Below the pieces are notes generated by a model. That model saw only the letters and a program-made list of their open reading frames with translations, searched no databases and was not told the DNA's origin. From CAWULT01 sp963923455 (GTDB lineage: Bacteria; Acidobacteriota; Vicinamibacteria; Vicinamibacterales; UBA2999), in NCBI GenBank assembly GCA_963923455.1, contig CAWULT010000118.1, positions 1 to 14,365 of the forward strand: a DNA stretch of 14,365 nt. Direction: 5' to 3'. Below are positions 13,025 through 14,365 of the stretch, one piece after another. The position numbers and the translations under genes are program-made. Position 1 is the stretch's first letter, and every line of letters starts with the position of its first letter.

Positions 13025-14067
13025 GGCGCCTGAGCGTCGCGCTTGCCGTGGTCGCGCTGGCCTGGACCGGTGTCGGGACGGCCCAGACCAGGCCGGGCGA
13101 CGCCGACCTCAGGGTGCTGCCGTTGCGCGGGAACCTCTACCTGATCTCCGGCGCCGGCGGCAACGTCGCCGCGTCGGTCGGCAAGGACGGTGTCCTGCTG
13201 GTCGACTCGGGTGCCGGCGACCGCTCGGCGCCGCTGCTCGCGACCGTGCGCGACCTGTCGCGGCGGGTGACCGCCGCCCCGCACGCGCAGCAGTCGTGCG
13301 TCGGCCAACCCCAGGGCTGCACGTGGTGGAACAGTTCCGAGTTCCTGCCGACGACGTCGGGCCCGCGGGCGCCACGGCCGATCATCGGCATCATCAACAC
13401 GAGTGACGACCCGGATCACGTCGGCGGCAACGCCGTGCTGTCCGCGGCGGGTCGCACCTACGGCGTGCGCAACATCGACGGCACGCTGCCGGGGGCGTGG
13501 ATCGTGTCGCACGAGAACGTCAACACGCGTCTCGTCGCGGCGGGCCAGACCGCGCTGCTCGCCAACGAGAGCTACGGCAGCGACGAGAAGAAGCTGAACT
13601 TCGTCAACGGCGAAGGGGTGGTGGTCACGCACATCCCGGCCGCGCACACCGACGCCGACAGCCTGGTGTACTTCCGCGGTTCCGACGTCCTGGTGGCGGG
13701 CGACGTGCTCGACATGACGCGGTATCCGGTGATCGACCTGGCCCGCGGTGGCAGCGTCGAGGGCGTCGTCAAGGCGCTCAACTGGATCCTCGACGTCGCC
13801 GTCGTGGAGCACATGATGGAAGGGGGCACGCTGATCGTTCCCGGCCATGGCCGCATGGCCGACACCGCCGACGTGGCGTACTACCGCGACATGGTCACGA
13901 TCATGCGCGATCGGGTGCGGGAGATGATCAAGCGCGGGATGAGCCTGGACCAGGTCAAGGCCCGGAAGCTCACGCGGGACTACGACGGACGGTACGGCAA
14001 GAGCCCGAGCTGGACGCCGGACATGTTCATCGAGGCGGTCTACCGCAGCCTGGCCTCCAAGTCGTAG
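13021..14067 (+). CDS. Secreted MBL-fold metallohydrolase-like protein with altered zinc ligands
   Basis: 348 residues, starting at a GTG that overlaps the previous stop. It has a signal peptide MRRLSVALAVVALAW...GTA with Gln22 next, so it is a periplasmic or exported protein. The fold is clear: LYLISGAGGNVAASVG then DGVLLVDSGAGD (first beta-hairpins), AAHTDADS (H209), VLVAGDVLD (D228) and VPGHGR (H276). The core metal motif, normally T-H-x-H-x-D-H, reads T-S-D-D-P-D-H-V-G-G-N (127-137). D132 and H133 remain, but the two histidines are Ser128 and Asp130. The second metal site is thus intact while the first retains only H209. An insert with a cysteine pair (C93, C100) precedes the motif. The partner genes on both sides encode SGxW secreted proteins. 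The enzyme could be a one-metal hydrolase, use Asp130 as a ligand, or have a changed role; substrate unknown. Confidence 0.9.
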   Translation: MRRLSVALAVVALAWTGVGTAQTRPGDADLRVLPLRGNLYLISGAGGNVAASVGKDGVLLVDSGAGDRSAPLLATVRDLSRRVTAAPHAQQSCVGQPQGCTWWNSSEFLPTTSGPRAPRPIIGIINTSDDPDHVGGNAVLSAAGRTYGVRNIDGTLPGAWIVSHENVNTRLVAAGQTALLANESYGSDEKKLNFVNGEGVVVTHIPAAHTDADSLVYFRGSDVLVAGDVLDMTRYPVIDLARGGSVEGVVKALNWILDVAVVEHMMEGGTLIVPGHGRMADTADVAYYRDMVTIMRDRVREMIKRGMSLDQVKARKLTRDYDGRYGKSPSWTPDMFIEAVYRSLASKS

Positions 14068-14075
14068 GGACCACA

Positions 14076-14365
14076 ATGAGATTGTTTCTGATCGCGACGA
14101 CGATGGTGTGCGCGTTCGTGTCGTTGGCCGCACAGGGGCCGGCGCGGGGCGGGCAGGCTCCGGCCGGGCCGGGCGGTGGCCGCGGTGCGGCCGCGCCGCC
14201 GAGCGGACGGGCGCAGGCGCCGTGGGACCTCTCCGGGCAGTGGGTTTCGCTCGTGACCGACGACTGGCGGTATCGCATGCTGACGCCCCCGAAGGGCAAC
14301 GCCGACTACATGCCGGTCACCCCTGAGGCGCGGCGGGTCATGGGCGAGTGGGATCCGGCGAAGGA
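14076..14365 (+). CDS. Secreted protein with DLSGQW motif, 3'-truncated by the window edge
   Basis: Only the first 96 codons are present. The ATG at 14076 lies 8 bases after the previous stop, and its ribosome binding site AGGGA (14066-14070) overlaps that stop codon, so it is the third gene of the operon. The signal peptide is MRLFLIATTMVCAFVSLAA, with Gln20 next. A low-complexity Gly/Pro/Ala/Arg linker (21-49) follows, then PWDLSGQW (49-56) and VSLVTDDWRYRMLTPPKGN. The last segment matches my memory of a common acidobacterial/proteobacterial uncharacterised family (WDL-(S/T)-G-x-WVS-x-VT-(D/E)-DW). It shares the (F/L)SG(E/Q)W opening with the first gene of the operon. Function unknown. Confidence 0.8.
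   Translation, partial: MRLFLIATTMVCAFVSLAAQGPARGGQAPAGPGGGRGAAAPPSGRAQAPWDLSGQWVSLVTDDWRYRMLTPPKGNADYMPVTPEARRVMGEWDPAK

Noticed and set aside
1..14365. CRISPR array, tRNA, rRNA, insertion sequence or phage attachment site
   Set aside because: I saw no evenly spaced repeats, no tRNA-like cloverleaf or rRNA segments, no transposase and no flanking target duplications on either strand.

Overview
The window is very GC-rich, densely coded and entirely plus-strand. CRTAC1-type proteins, Oar-like TonB-dependent receptors carrying a carboxypeptidase-regulatory-like domain, and small secreted 'SGxW' proteins next to a secreted metallo-beta-lactamase-fold (MBL) protein together point to an acidobacterium, most likely of the Vicinamibacteria/Luteitalea type. 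That placement is inferred from gene content only; no rRNA or marker gene is present.

Layout. (1) 1-1682: the 3' part of a CRTAC1/ASPIC-UnbV repeat protein whose start lies left of the window. (2) 1683-2061: an intergenic stretch that appears to hold decayed gene pieces (the C-terminal end of a NarL-type response regulator on the minus strand, then an ankyrin-repeat fragment on the plus strand), followed by a promoter. (3) 2062-11877: three consecutive, divergent TonB-dependent receptors of about 1,000 residues. Each has its own candidate sigma70-type promoter, a leader of about 82-86 nt, its own ribosome binding site and a strong hairpin after its stop codon, so they look like three separate transcription units. 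(4) 12071-14365: a promoter and a tightly packed operon of three secreted proteins: an SGEW-motif protein of unknown function, an MBL-fold protein with altered zinc ligands, and the start of a second SGQW-motif protein cut by the right edge.

How the parts may fit together. The receptors would sit in the outer membrane and import or bind unknown ligands using TonB energy. The last operon would supply periplasmic or exported proteins, including a hydrolase-like enzyme. Nothing in the sequence names a substrate, and no SusD-like partner is present.

Most notable observations: the MBL protein has lost both histidines of the HxH part of its HxHxDH motif; all six secreted proteins with a visible N-terminus have Gln at or next to the predicted first mature position; cysteines in the three receptors come only in close pairs (10, 4 and 6 in the mature proteins), one pair being attached to a calcium-loop-like D-x-(D/N)-G-(D/N) motif; and the second receptor's leader can fold into two mutually exclusive hairpins.
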